A DNA stretch of 37,401 nt, taken from assembly GCA_030065265.1 (NCBI GenBank), contig JASJCW010000011.1:1-37401 (forward strand), given 5' to 3'. The notes under the pieces are model-generated. The model saw nothing but the letters and a program-made list of their open reading frames with translations, searched no databases and was not told the DNA's origin. The DNA is from Prochloraceae cyanobacterium. GTDB taxonomy: Bacteria; Cyanobacteriota; Cyanobacteriia; Cyanobacteriales; JASJDA01. The position numbers were made by a program, and so were the translations under genes. This document shows, one piece after another, positions 7,391-15,370 of this stretch (the stretch's first letter is position 1; every line of letters begins with the position of its first letter).

Positions 7391-7673
7391 GATAATTTAC
7401 CTGCTCATAAAGTAACAGGAATAACTGAAATTATAGAATCAGTTGGAGCAAAAGTTGTTTATCTTTCTCCCTATTCTCCAGACTTCAATCCAATCGAACA
7501 TTTATGGTCTAAACTTAAAATTTATTTGCGAAAGATGGCAGCTCGAACGAAAGAAATTCTCCATGATGCTATTGCTGAAGGATTAAGTTTGATTACCTTA
7601 GAAGATGTTCGTAATTGGTTTGCCCATTGTTGTTATTGCACTGAATAATTAACTAATTAATATTTTTGTATTA

Positions 7674-7810
7674 GTCAGAGTAGGAATTCAAGAGCATCGT
7701 CTCAAACCAAACCGTCTAGTTTGGCGCGGGGGGAGGGTATACCGCTACGCAGGCGTATCGGCATACCTTCCGATTTCTTCTCAAACTCAAGAACTCTGCA
7801 CATTGCTGTA
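7674..7810 (-). repeat. Structured ~135-bp repeat, right copy (inverted)
   Basis: The inverted partner of 6221-6354, directly abutting the IS630 right end. The hairpins are conserved with changed sequence: CCAAAC/GTTTGG (7707-7724) and GGAGGGTAT paired with ATACCTTCC around TACGC/GCGTA (7732-7771). Read on the plus strand it encodes EGIPLRRRIGIP followed by SDFFSNSRTLHIAVYR, ending at a TAG near 7828. This coding-competent repeat peptide also appears at the left copy on the other strand. Confidence 0.75.
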
Positions 7811-7845
7811 TATCGATATAGTTTTTCGATATAGTTTCAGCAAGT

Positions 7846-8669
7846 ATGACGATCGCCAGTACAAAACAAGTAGCAAGCATACTTGGAGTTTCAATTGTTA
7901 GAGTCAGACATCTTTTATCTCAAAAGAGAATTAAAGGAGCTTACAAAGTTGACACTCTAAAACTAAATCAAAGATTATAGTTTCAGAATTCCTAGAATCG
8001 TTTCTCTAAAGCCGTGTCAAGCGGCTACTATACGTCAAACACAATACTAGATTGTATTATTCGCTTTACTTACTTTCACTTTGATGTTAAATTCGCTCCT
8101 CGATAAAGTATCTAATTTGCACCCCTGACGGTCGATCCGTTCACCTGTTGGCGGTCTGCATACGCGGTAGTGTGCTAGGTATTACACCTATTCTTTGTCA
8201 AATCAACGCGTTTTAGCTTCAGTAGTGTTTGTATTGTCGCCAACTAATCCTTGACTTTCAATTCCCCTACGACTAAAAACCCTATCGCGCAACAAACTAT
8301 GTTTGTTTTAAATCGCTCTTGTTTTATAGTCGCAGTACCCTTAAAAGAATTACGATGGAAAATTTTGGCGCATTCCCTTAGAAAAAGGCAAACCAACTAT
8401 TACCGAAGGAAAAAGAGGGCCAAAACCAAGATGGCTTGCTCGTCGCCGTCAAGCAAAAACTATCGTCCACGCGCAATGCAATCGCTCGCAATCGGAAAAA
8501 AAATAGTAAAGAGCCAGTAATCAGTATCAAAAAAGGCAAAAGCAACACTTATGCCAAAGAAATACAGATCGTTGGCGAAGCGATCGTAGTTTACAAACCC
8601 GATCGACCCCGACCTTGCGGGGCAGTCCTCTGGATCGAAACCTATTCAGAAGTTGTAATATTGGCTTAA
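7846..8669 (+). pseudogene. Excisionase-like DNA-binding protein, split by an insert and frameshifted
   Basis: The N-terminal part (7846-7950) reads MTIASTKQVASILGVSIVRV and on to IKGAYKV, a helix-turn-helix of the excisionase/MerR type. The continuation starts at 8357 with GKFWRIPLEKGK and RGPKPRWLARR, the usual next piece in this cyanobacterial family. After VHA near 8470 the frame shifts by one base into NAIARNRKKNSKEPVISIKK and ends with KPDRPRPCGAVLWIETYSEV at the TAA before 8670. A 406-bp insert (7951-8356) separates the two parts; without it the junction reads KV-GKFW. Two independent lesions indicate a dead gene. A 44-aa truncated product (7846-7980) could still be made. Confidence 0.75.
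7951..8356 (-). mobile_element. 406-bp ORF-less insert with structured-RNA features
   Basis: This segment interrupts the excisionase-like gene and has no convincing ORF on either strand. Read on the minus strand it has a 7-bp long-range pairing, GTTGGCG with CGCCAAC (8238-8244 and 8147-8153), enclosing about 84 bases that include TAGGT-GTAAT-ACCTA (8176-8190). Just outside are the hairpin ACGG/CCGT (8128-8140), then GGGGTGC, and further on AGCCG-CTTGACA-CGGCT (8010-8026). GC-rich structured blocks in an AT-rich insert with clean excision suggest an RNA-bearing mobile element. It is reminiscent of ORF-less HEARO/IscB omega-RNA elements, but that identification rests on impression, not alignment. 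Confidence 0.45.
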
Positions 8670-8679
8670 TTGAACTTAA

Positions 8680-8865
8680 AATGCTTGGCAGCGCGGTCGA
8701 GCTGGAATTTTAGCCGCAAGAGAACGGACTCGATTAGAGGTGTTTCGATCGGTTTACTTTGTTCGATCGCCTGATTTGCCAGAGATAAAAATTAAAAATA
8801 TTATTCTAAAACAACATTGTATATTGTTGAATGTGACTTGTAACTGCAACAGTCTCATAAAGTAG
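8680..8865 (+). other. Open 3' fragment after the excisionase-like gene
   Basis: After a TAA at 8677, 61 codons are open up to a TAG at 8863-8865. They begin NAWQRGRAGILAARERTRLE and continue VFRSVYFVRSPDLPEIK. There is no proper start codon. The first ~40 residues look protein-like and could be the tail of a lost gene; the rest looks random. From 8866 to 9014 I see only AT-rich sequence and the likely promoter region of the next gene. Confidence 0.25.
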
Positions 8866-9014
8866 CAAGAAAATGACTTAATTTGCCACTATTTTGTTAG
8901 TATTCTTGCGTTACTATCAAACTCGGTGACTGAAATCACGATCGAATGCAGATCTAAATCTCTTATAAATTAATCAGCTCTTAATGTTTAGTTACGTAAA
9001 ATATTTTTTCTTTT

Positions 9015-9635
9015 ATGCTGAACCAGAAATCTACAGTCGCAGACTTAGAACTTTATAGTTCTCAGTTGGATGTTTCTGAAATACTTCATAATGTGAAGAA
9101 ACATTTTGAACTTAATCCCTATTTACCCGGAATAATTTTATTAGAGGAAGATCGATTATTAGGTATCGTATCTCAAGCACAATTTTGGCAGTATATGAGC
9201 CTTCCTTATAGTTTAGAATTGTCATCTAGGATTTCTCTAAAACATTTATCTGATTTGCTGAAACTGAAAACTTTAATCATTAATAAAAATACTTTAATTA
9301 CCGACGCTTTAGCCAAAGTTTTAGAACAGAAAGATAATAGAATTGAAGAGCCTATTTTAGTGCAAATAAATGCTAAAGAATATCGAATATTAGATCTGGC
9401 TCAATTATTGTTTGCCTGTCTTAGAATTCAGTACAGCACAATTGAATTGCTAGATAAGATGAATCAAAATTTACAAGAAACAAATCAAAAGCTTAAAAAA
9501 AATTTAAAATTAGAACAGAAAATAGAATTACAAAATGAATCGGCTTTTGAAGAATTTTTATATTTAACAAACAATTTCCTCGTTCCTATTTCTCAATGGT
9601 CAGAAATAAAGACAACGAAGAATATTTCCGATTAA
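9015..9635 (+). CDS. CBS-like sensory protein, probably a truncated signalling protein
   Basis: 206 residues. Residues 1-145 (STVADLELYSSQLDVSEILH, then LPGIILLEEDRLLGIVSQAQ and ILVQINAKEYRILDLAQLL) resemble the CBS-pair-like sensory domain at the N-terminus of many cyanobacterial histidine kinases and diguanylate cyclases. Residues about 145-185 are a coiled coil (LLDKMNQNLQETNQKLKKN) of the kind that normally leads into the output domain. Here the chain ends about 20 residues later, with no kinase, GGDEF or receiver domain. It is either a stand-alone sensor or the remnant of a larger protein; 9636-9801 shows no continuation. Confidence 0.65.
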   Translation: MLNQKSTVADLELYSSQLDVSEILHNVKKHFELNPYLPGIILLEEDRLLGIVSQAQFWQYMSLPYSLELSSRISLKHLSDLLKLKTLIINKNTLITDALAKVLEQKDNRIEEPILVQINAKEYRILDLAQLLFACLRIQYSTIELLDKMNQNLQETNQKLKKNLKLEQKIELQNESAFEEFLYLTNNFLVPISQWSEIKTTKNISD

Positions 9636-9801
9636 TTTCCGAGTCGCAAAAAAAACTATTAAATAAATTTAAGTTCTGATAGCTCAAGGAAATCAGAAGT
9701 AAGTCGATTATAGAGTAGTTATTTAAAAATTTTATATAACTACAGCCACTGACTTTTAACCTCTGATTTCCCAACTTTGATTAAATTTAATTCAATCAAT
9801 A

Positions 9802-10392
9802 TTAGTTTTCGGGGGGAATAAGAACTTTATCAATAACGTGAATAACGCCATTGCTTGCCATAACATCGGCTTTAATTACCATAGCATTATTAACCTTGAC
9901 TTTTCTGCCGCCCCGTTTAGCTTTAACCATAACGGGACTCCCTTCAACAGTATCAACGTCTCCAGAACGAATATCTTTAGAAGTCACTTTACCGGATACG
10001 ACATGGTAAGTTAAAATTTGCACTAAAGTATCCTTATTTTCTTCTTTCAATAAGGTTCTCAAAGTACCTCGAGGTAGTTTAGCAAAAGCTAAATCTGTGG
10101 GTGCAAAAACGGTGAAAGGGCCGTCACTATTTAAAGTATCTGCTAGTCCAGCAGCTTTAACAAGTATAGTCAAAATTCTAAAAGAATCGGGATTGCTGAC
10201 AACAATTTCAGTAATAGTTTGGTTGCTAGTGCTGCCGTGTCTGTCAGCTAAAATTAAAGCCTTTTCAATTTCTGCGATCGCTTGTTCTTCTGTTAATTGA
10301 GAAGGTAATGTTTCTGCTTTGAGAGAGCCTACCAACCCTAGGGTATTAAAAGTCGCTGCGATCGCAACTATTGAGGTAATTCTTTTCAACAT
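9802..10392 (-). CDS. Fasciclin (FAS1) domain secreted protein
   Basis: Starting at the ATG at 10392 the protein begins MLKRITSIVAIAATFNTLGL and has an export signal with an AxA-like cleavage region (SLKAE). The single FAS1 domain, residues about 60-196, shows the H1 motif GPFTVFAPTDLAF, the middle TYHVVSGK and the H2 motif NGVIHVIDKVLIP. FAS1 proteins act in adhesion or cell-envelope interactions outside the cytoplasm. A longer reading from a GTG at 10434 is possible but would bury the signal peptide. It appears to be a single-gene transcript; the 298 bases upstream, to the RTX gene, hold no gene. Confidence 0.9.
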   Translation of the reverse strand: MLKRITSIVAIAATFNTLGLVGSLKAETLPSQLTEEQAIAEIEKALILADRHGSTSNQTITEIVVSNPDSFRILTILVKAAGLADTLNSDGPFTVFAPTDLAFAKLPRGTLRTLLKEENKDTLVQILTYHVVSGKVTSKDIRSGDVDTVEGSPVMVKAKRGGRKVKVNNAMVIKADVMASNGVIHVIDKVLIPPEN

Positions 10393-10690
10393 AGTTTTAT
10401 TGTTTGACAAGCGTGTTATTCCACTTGACACCACTTTTCTAAGTATTCTTAACTTTATTAAGATAACATAAATTTTTTTCTCTCCAAATAAAATATCCCA
10501 AGATTATGCTTTGTTAAACAAAAAATTGAGATTAAATTAAAATCAAAGGCCGTTTAGAGTATCGAATCATTTATTGTTTTTAGTTCCCTTTAATATCGCT
10601 CCTTTATAGTTATTAAAAAGCGTACCGATCCGAGAAAGATTCATCATAATTAAAACGGTACGCCAATTAAAATTTACTTAATTATAAAAT

Positions 10691-11182
10691 TTACTGGAGA
10701 ATAGCATCTGTAATCGGTAGTGGCTCATCAAAACCTAAAATTGTAATTGCAACACCCAGCTCGATAAAAGTCCCAGTAAAACTAGGGATACCATCACCAA
10801 CACCAGTAAAAGTTACTGCAGCAAAAGCTTCTGCTTCCGAAGCAAAACCTAAAGGTCTAAAATCGAGTTTATCAACCCCAGTTTGAAAATCAGTAATAAT
10901 AATCAATCCATCCCCCGGGTTAGCAACAAAAAAATCCGCACCCGGACCGCCAGTTACAATATCAATACCCGTACCACCAACAATAGTATCGTCCCCAGCA
11001 CCGGCCTCGATCGTATCGTTACCTGCATTGCCAAAAATGAGATCGTCTCCAGCACCGCCAAGAATGGAATCGTCTCCGGCACCGGCTTCGATCGTATCGT
11101 CTCCAGACAAACCTAAAATTAATTCACTGCCAGCTATAGCCGATAAATCATCAGATCCAAAAGTTCCTTTTACCAACAGCAT
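10691..11182 (-). CDS. RTX-type calcium-binding repeat protein
   Basis: 163 residues from the ATG at 11182, chosen because AGAGG lies about 8 bases upstream; an upstream in-frame ATG at 11215 lacks this. Residues about 20-90 are nonapeptide GGxGxDxxx repeats (SGDDTIEAGAGDDSILGGAG, then GNAGNDTIEAGAGDDTIVGG). These fold into a calcium-binding parallel beta-roll. The C-terminal ~75 residues (FVANPGDGLIIITDFQTGVD and on) resemble the end region that carries the type I secretion signal. There is no N-terminal signal peptide and no enzyme domain, and no type I transporter gene lies nearby. Probably secreted; cargo function unknown. Confidence 0.85.
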   Translation of the reverse strand: MLLVKGTFGSDDLSAIAGSELILGLSGDDTIEAGAGDDSILGGAGDDLIFGNAGNDTIEAGAGDDTIVGGTGIDIVTGGPGADFFVANPGDGLIIITDFQTGVDKLDFRPLGFASEAEAFAAVTFTGVGDGIPSFTGTFIELGVAITILGFDEPLPITDAILQ

Positions 11183-11598
11183 TTTTTTTACCTCTAATGG
11201 TTCTTGACACGACAAAGATAAATAGAAACCGATCGACTCGATTGCTTTACTGGCAAAATTTCAAAATTGTTCTGATTAGTACAAAAAGATTTTTTGATTA
11301 TTTTTTTAACTTTTAAAAGAAAAATAAAATCAATTAAAAATAAAAGAAAAATAAATAATTTTTAACAGAGCCGCGATCGCCATCTTTATTGTCATCATGG
11401 CAACAACGGCAAATTCGCTCCTCGAAACAAGAATAACGATCGAAAGTACATAGAGGGACAATAAAACAGACAGTATCGATAAAATTACAGATAACGCTGA
11501 GTTTTTTGGTGCAGATCCGGTCGAAATAGTGTAAAGATCGATATCTAACCTAGAGCAGAAAAAAGCGTAAAAGAAGCACCATTACGAAAAAGAACCAA
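11183..11598. other. Divergent intergenic region upstream of the RTX gene and clpR
   Basis: 416 bases with no credible gene on either strand. The left half is extremely A/T-rich (T runs and AAAATAAAA-type stretches near 11280-11365). The right half holds one GCGATCGC site and AAAGAAGC-type purine stretches just before clpR. Promoters for both genes are presumably here, but no clear -35/-10 pair stands out. Confidence 0.4.
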
Positions 11599-12282
11599 AT
11601 GAATTCACCGATACGAGCAGTCCAAGCTCCCTATAGAGGAGACGCATCTTACAGAACACCGCCCCCAGATTTACCATCTTTGCTGTTAAAAGAACGAATC
11701 GTTTATCTGGGACTACCCTTAGTTTCCCAAGACGAATACAAAGATCAAATCGGGATCGACGTTACAGAATTGATTATCGCTCAACTGTTATTTTTGCAGT
11801 TTGACGATCCAGATAAACCAATCAGAATGTATATTAACTCTACCGGAACATCTTGGTACGGTGGAGATGCGATCGGGTTTGAAACAGAAGCCTTTGCAAT
11901 TTGCGACACTATCAGCTACATCAAACCTCCAGTACATACTATTTGCCTCGGCCAAGCAATGGGAACGGCAGCAATGATTCTCTCGGCTGGTACTAAAGGC
12001 TGCCGAGCTAGTTTACCCCACGCTACCATAGTTTTACATCAAGCTCGTCAAGGGGCCAGAGGTCAGGCTACAGACATTCAGATCCGCGCTAACGAAGTAA
12101 TCGAAAACAAGCGGATGATGTTAGAGATTTTGGCCAAAAATACCGGTAAATCTTACGAACAAATCGAGAAAGATACCGATCGCATGCTTTACATGACCCC
12201 CGAAGAAGCAAAAGAATACGGCATCATCGATAAAGTTCTAGAAAGTTCTCAAGATCTTAAACCTAAAGCTGCTCTCAGCTAA
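11599..12282 (+). CDS. clpR: ClpR, catalytically inactive ClpP paralogue
   Basis: 227 residues with the full ClpP fold (LLKERIVYLGLPLVSQDEYK, PIRMYINSTGT, HTICLGQAM, LSAGTKGCRASLPH). Where ClpP has the nucleophile in AASMGA, this protein has AMGTAA, so the catalytic Ser is replaced by Gly. The insertion SWYGGDAIGFETEAFAICDT is characteristic of cyanobacterial ClpR. In cyanobacteria ClpR joins active ClpP3 in one mixed ring of the ATP-dependent protease, which works with ClpC. The clpP gene follows 41 bases downstream on the same strand, the typical clpR-clpP3 order. Confidence 0.93.
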   Translation: MNSPIRAVQAPYRGDASYRTPPPDLPSLLLKERIVYLGLPLVSQDEYKDQIGIDVTELIIAQLLFLQFDDPDKPIRMYINSTGTSWYGGDAIGFETEAFAICDTISYIKPPVHTICLGQAMGTAAMILSAGTKGCRASLPHATIVLHQARQGARGQATDIQIRANEVIENKRMMLEILAKNTGKSYEQIEKDTDRMLYMTPEEAKEYGIIDKVLESSQDLKPKAALS

Positions 12283-12323
12283 ATTATCCAGATAACAAAC
12301 AACAAATATTGAGGAATTAACTC

Positions 12324-12926
12324 ATGCCTATTGGCGTTCCCAAAGTACCGTATCAAATGCCCGGTCAACCTTACAGCGACTGGATCGATATTTACAATCG
12401 TCTTTATCGCGAGAGAATTATTTTTCTCGGTAGAGGAATTAATGACGGTTTGGCAAACCAAATAGTCGCAGTCATGCTCTATTTAGATTCTGAAGATCCC
12501 GGCAAACCGATCTATCTTTACATCAATTCTCCAGGTGGCTCGGTAACTGCAGGTATGGCGATCTACGATACCATGCAACATATCAAATCCGATGTAGTTA
12601 CAATTTGCGTCGGTTTGGCTGCTTCGATGGGAGCTTTCTTGTTGTCTGCAGGAACTAAAGGCAAACGCCTTGCTTTACCCCATTCTCGCATTATGATCCA
12701 CCAGCCTTTAGGTGGAGTTCAAGGGCGCAGACAAGCTACTGATATTGAAATTGAAGCTAAAGAAATTCTGCGGATTAGAGAGCAACTCAATGGTATTATG
12801 GCTCATCATACCGGCCAGCCCCTCGAAAAAATCGAGCGAGATACCGATCGCGACTTTTTCATGTCAGCCGAAGAAGCTAAAGCATATGGCATCATCGATA
12901 AAGTAATCGAAGAGCGTCCTGCTTAA
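12324..12926 (+). CDS. clpP: ATP-dependent Clp protease proteolytic subunit (ClpP3 type)
   Basis: 200 residues. The catalytic triad is visible: Ser in [14 protein letters not shown], His in [11 protein letters not shown] and Asp in [11 protein letters not shown]. The [20 protein letters not shown] motif lines the substrate channel. GAGGA about 10 bases before the ATG supports the start. It is cotranscribed with clpR and forms the active part of the mixed ClpP3/R core. A rho-independent terminator follows at 12947-12977. Confidence 0.95.
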   Translation: MPIGVPKVPYQMPGQPYSDWIDIYNRLYRERIIFLGRGINDGLANQIVAVMLYLDSEDPGKPIYLYINSPGGSVTAGMAIYDTMQHIKSDVVTICVGLAASMGAFLLSAGTKGKRLALPHSRIMIHQPLGGVQGRRQATDIEIEAKEILRIREQLNGIMAHHTGQPLEKIERDTDRDFFMSAEEAKAYGIIDKVIEERPA

Positions 12927-12946
12927 TTTTACTAGCCTCTTAGCGG

Positions 12947-12977
12947 ATCGCCGTCTTAAGTCGGGCGGCGATTTTTT
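12947..12977 (+). terminator. Rho-independent terminator of clpR-clpP
   Basis: ATCGCCG (12947-12953) pairs with CGGCGAT (12966-12972), followed by a run of six T (12972-12977). It lies 20 bases after the clpP stop. Confidence 0.8.
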
Positions 12978-13018
12978 GCAGCAGCAATATAGTTCTAAAT
13001 CCGATCGCAAACTTTCCG

Positions 13019-13138
13019 CTAATCTTTCGACAGATACCAACCTTGGTCGATAATATCGGGGTCAAGATCGTACATTTCTTATGCTAATTTTTGGGGATTT
13101 TTAATCGGAGTAAGAAAATGACCAGCTCCAGTATCGAT
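13019..13138 (-). pseudogene. Decayed protein remnant, possibly an alpha/beta hydrolase tail
   Basis: On the minus strand two 19-codon stretches lie in one frame separated by a single TAA: IDTGAGHFLTPIKNPQKLA and EMYDLDPDIIDQGWYLSKD. GAGHFL plus a following NPQ resembles the region of the catalytic His at the C-terminus of alpha/beta hydrolases, but the piece is too short to be sure. It lies between the clpP terminator and tRNA-Val. The rest of 12978-13174 shows nothing else. Confidence 0.3.
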
Positions 13139-13174
13139 TTAAATTATTATGCTTTTCGAGCGCAACTTCTGAAA

Positions 13175-13248
<74 letters not shown>

Positions 13249-13462
13249 TTGCATTGTAATAACATATCATAAATTTTCGCTCTGTTTCTAAGATTAAAGA
13301 ATTAATTTAAGCTTTTAAAAACTAACTTGTGTTGCTGCTTTTGTTAGAATATCTTGGTCAGCAAGACAGAATCCGACAAAGAAAGCGACTAGTCAGTCGA
13401 TTTTTAAGGTAAAATCTTGCCGATCGCACGATCTAAGTTAATAGAGTCTGAAGAGAAAATCT

Positions 13463-13966
13463 TTGAGTCAGCCAGCAAACGTAACAAATTTAGATACCTT
13501 AGCACAAGAGCTAGCAGCAATTCAGCAAACTGGTTCTAAGCGAATTGCATTATTAGGTTCCCGCCACGTCCCCATAACTCATCAACAATTAATCGAAATG
13601 ATGAGTTACGCCCTAGTCTTGGAAGGGAATCGTTTGGTCACATCCGGGGCAACGGGGACAAATTCGGCAGCAATCAAAGGAGCTACCCGAGCCGACCCCA
13701 ATTTACTAACAGTAATTTTACCTCAAAGCTTGAAACGCCAACCCAGGGAGTCTCGCAAACAACTAGAGAAAGTGCTTCATTTGGTAGAAAATCCCAAACA
13801 CGACGAACTATCTCTTGGAGAAGCAAGTGCTGTTTGCAATCGCGAAATCATTTCGCGATGTCAGCAACTTATTTGTTTCGCTTTCCACGACAGCCATACC
13901 CTATTGCAAACTTGCAAAGAAGCAGAGGAACAGCGCAAGTTAGTGACTTTGTTCTATTTTGATTGA
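13463..13966 (+). CDS. DprA/LOG-like nucleotide-binding protein
   Basis: 167 residues from a TTG start. SKRIALLGSRHVPITHQQLI and VTSGATGTNSAAIKGA give the Rossmann-like nucleotide-binding core of the DprA/SMF superfamily, which in full-length DprA binds single-stranded DNA and loads RecA. Here only the core is present. Such short proteins are widespread in cyanobacteria under the name DNA recombination-mediator protein A; their role in transformation is not established. The MAPEG gene begins six bases after the stop, so the two are likely cotranscribed. Confidence 0.75.
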   Translation: MSQPANVTNLDTLAQELAAIQQTGSKRIALLGSRHVPITHQQLIEMMSYALVLEGNRLVTSGATGTNSAAIKGATRADPNLLTVILPQSLKRQPRESRKQLEKVLHLVENPKHDELSLGEASAVCNREIISRCQQLICFAFHDSHTLLQTCKEAEEQRKLVTLFYFD

Positions 13967-13972
13967 AAAATA

Positions 13973-14389
13973 ATGAATATTTCGGTAAGTTCAATTCTAC
14001 TTTATTCGATTGTCGGAGCATTTATACTAGTATATTTACCGTTCTTGGTTGTTGCCTATTATCGATTTCAAGGCGGAGAGCAAATGCTGAGAACTCCTCG
14101 CACTACCGCAGATAAATTGCCCGAAATCGCCCAAAGAGCTACGGCAGCTCACCAAAACTCCCTCGAAGCTTTTGCATTTTTTACTGCGGCCGCCTTGATG
14201 GCATATGTAACAGGAGTAGACTCGATCGCGGCATTAGGAGCGGCGATCGCTTTTTTAGCGGCCCGTTTATTTTATTCAATTTTCTATATTGCCAATATTG
14301 CTGTAGCCCGATCTTTAATGTTCGCGATCGGCTCGCTGTCAATTTTTACTCTGTTTGGTTTGAGTTTACTGGCCAACAGCCAGGTTTAA
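13973..14389 (+). CDS. MAPEG-family membrane protein
   Basis: 138 residues with four hydrophobic segments (about 8-28, 62-80, 84-103 and 112-134). The motif RATAAHQNSLEAFAFFTAAA between the first and second is the signature of the MAPEG family (membrane-associated eicosanoid/glutathione metabolism). Eukaryotic members are glutathione transferases or peroxidases; bacterial ones are mostly uncharacterised. Inner membrane. It follows the DprA-like gene by six bases; an imperfect hairpin follows at 14403-14444. Confidence 0.85.
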   Translation: MNISVSSILLYSIVGAFILVYLPFLVVAYYRFQGGEQMLRTPRTTADKLPEIAQRATAAHQNSLEAFAFFTAAALMAYVTGVDSIAALGAAIAFLAARLFYSIFYIANIAVARSLMFAIGSLSIFTLFGLSLLANSQV

Positions 14390-14402
14390 ATCGAGAAAAA
14401 AG

Positions 14403-14444
14403 CAAGGAGGGCAGACCAGAAAAGAAATTTTCGCGCCCTTCTTG
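14403..14444 (+). terminator. Weak hairpin after the MAPEG gene
   Basis: CAAGGAGGGC (14403-14412) pairs with GCCCTTCTTG (14435-14444), nine pairs plus one G-T. No T run follows, so it may be a processing or Rho-assisted end rather than an intrinsic terminator. Confidence 0.35.
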
Positions 14445-14539
14445 TGACTAAAATTCCTGGATTGTTTGACCCGCAAGTTTGATAATGAGACTTCAAATTG
14501 AACTGATAAAATAAATCATAAATAAATACGATCGCAAAA

Positions 14540-15370
14540 ATGTTCCCTCTTGCTTTCACTTTCCAATCCCCAGGGCCGGTTATATTTGAGATCGGCCCCG
14601 TAACCGTACGCTGGTACGGACTTTTAATTGCCTCTGCGGTGGTAATAGGAGTATTTTTATCAGAATATTTAGCAAAAAAAAGGGAAGTTAAGCCTTATAT
14701 AATCAGCGATCTAGCAGTCTGGTTGGTAATTGGAGCGATTCCTTGTGCCAGACTTTATTACGTTATTTTTGAGTGGCAACAATATGCCGACAGACCCCAA
14801 GATATATTTGCAATTTGGCAAGGTGGAATAGCAATACACGGTGCTATTATCGGCGGAACCGTTGCGGCATTAATATTTGCCAAATTAAATAAAGTCTCTT
14901 TTTGGCAGCTAGCAGATTTGGTCGCACCATCATTAATTTTAGGCCAGGCGATCGGACGTTGGGGCAATTTTTTCAATTCAGAAGCATTTGGCGGCCCGAC
15001 CGATCTGCCTTGGAAATTATACATTCCTCAAATAGACCAATACGTTCATCCTACTTTTCTCTACGAGTCGATTTGGAATGTAATGGTATTTGCTTTGTTA
15101 ATGTTTTTGTTCTTCTGGGGGTTAAACAATAAAGATCGATTGAAAACAGGCACGATCGTTTTTGCTTATGCGATCGCCTACAGTTGCGGTCGAATTTGGA
15201 TTGAAGGGTTGCGAACCGATAGTTTATATTTAGGGCCTTTGCGAGTAGCCCAAGCAGTTAGTTTAATCGAAATTGCGATCGGCATAATCGGATTAATCTG
15301 GCTTTACAAATTGAACAAACCCTTACCCGATGTCGTCTCAACTACAAAAAAGAAACTGAGTGAAAACTAA
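14540..15370 (+). CDS. lgt: Prolipoprotein diacylglyceryl transferase
   Basis: 276 residues, about seven membrane helices. It transfers diacylglycerol from phosphatidylglycerol to the lipobox Cys of prelipoproteins in the inner membrane, the first step of lipoprotein maturation. The Lgt signature [20 protein letters not shown] is intact, as are VRWYGLLIA near the N-terminus, the [12 protein letters not shown] segment and HPTFLYES. The length is normal for the family. The last 11 bases overlap the start of cobM, so the two are probably translated from one message. Confidence 0.95.
   Translation: MFPLAFTFQSPGPVIFEIGPVTVRWYGLLIASAVVIGVFLSEYLAKKREVKPYIISDLAVWLVIGAIPCARLYYVIFEWQQYADRPQDIFAIWQGGIAIHGAIIGGTVAALIFAKLNKVSFWQLADLVAPSLILGQAIGRWGNFFNSEAFGGPTDLPWKLYIPQIDQYVHPTFLYESIWNVMVFALLMFLFFWGLNNKDRLKTGTIVFAYAIAYSCGRIWIEGLRTDSLYLGPLRVAQAVSLIEIAIGIIGLIWLYKLNKPLPDVVSTTKKKLSEN

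Larger units (their letters stand above)
6482..7648 (+). pseudogene. IS630-family transposase interrupted by three small inserts
   Basis: The N-terminus (MKPYSLDLRQRIIDAY, then VSTSSVRRLIKRY) is the helix-turn-helix. The catalytic residues are all present but in different frames: Asp in VFLDETGVNLAM, Asp in VVMDNLPAH, and Glu in SPDFNPIEHLW. The last two have 34 residues between them (DD34E, the IS630 hallmark). Removing 6827-6870, 7006-7088 and 7305-7390 leaves segments of 345, 135, 216 and 258 bases. Each is a multiple of three, and together they give a continuous 317-residue protein ending at the TAA at 7646-7648. As it stands, translation stops at 6883. Confidence 0.85.
6355..7673 (+). 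mobile_element. IS630-family insertion sequence with perfect 25-bp inverted ends
   Basis: TAATACAAAAATATTAATTA at 6355 onward, continuing GTTAA to 6379, is repeated exactly as the reverse complement at 7649-7673. IS630 elements duplicate TA, so the outer TA at each end is probably the target duplication and the element proper is 6357-7671. The single transposase gene inside is degenerate because of three palindromic inserts. The ends are perfect while the gene is broken, so the element could still be mobilised by a transposase from another copy. It sits exactly between the inverted ~135-bp repeats. Confidence 0.85.

Noticed and set aside
6482..7648. Programmed frameshifting in the IS630 transposase
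   Set aside because: The breaks are due to inserted palindromic DNA, not slippery sequences; the frames join exactly when the inserts are removed.
7951..8356. Group II intron
   Set aside because: No domain V-like hairpin with the usual AGC and GAAA features and no reverse transcriptase remnant could be found on either strand.
8251..8520. 89-residue plus-strand ORF
   Set aside because: It runs in a different frame across the insert and the second half of the excisionase-like gene; the family match lies in the other frames.
11599..12282. Calling this an active ClpP protease
   Set aside because: The nucleophilic Ser position is Gly in AMGTAAM, so it is the inactive ClpR subunit.
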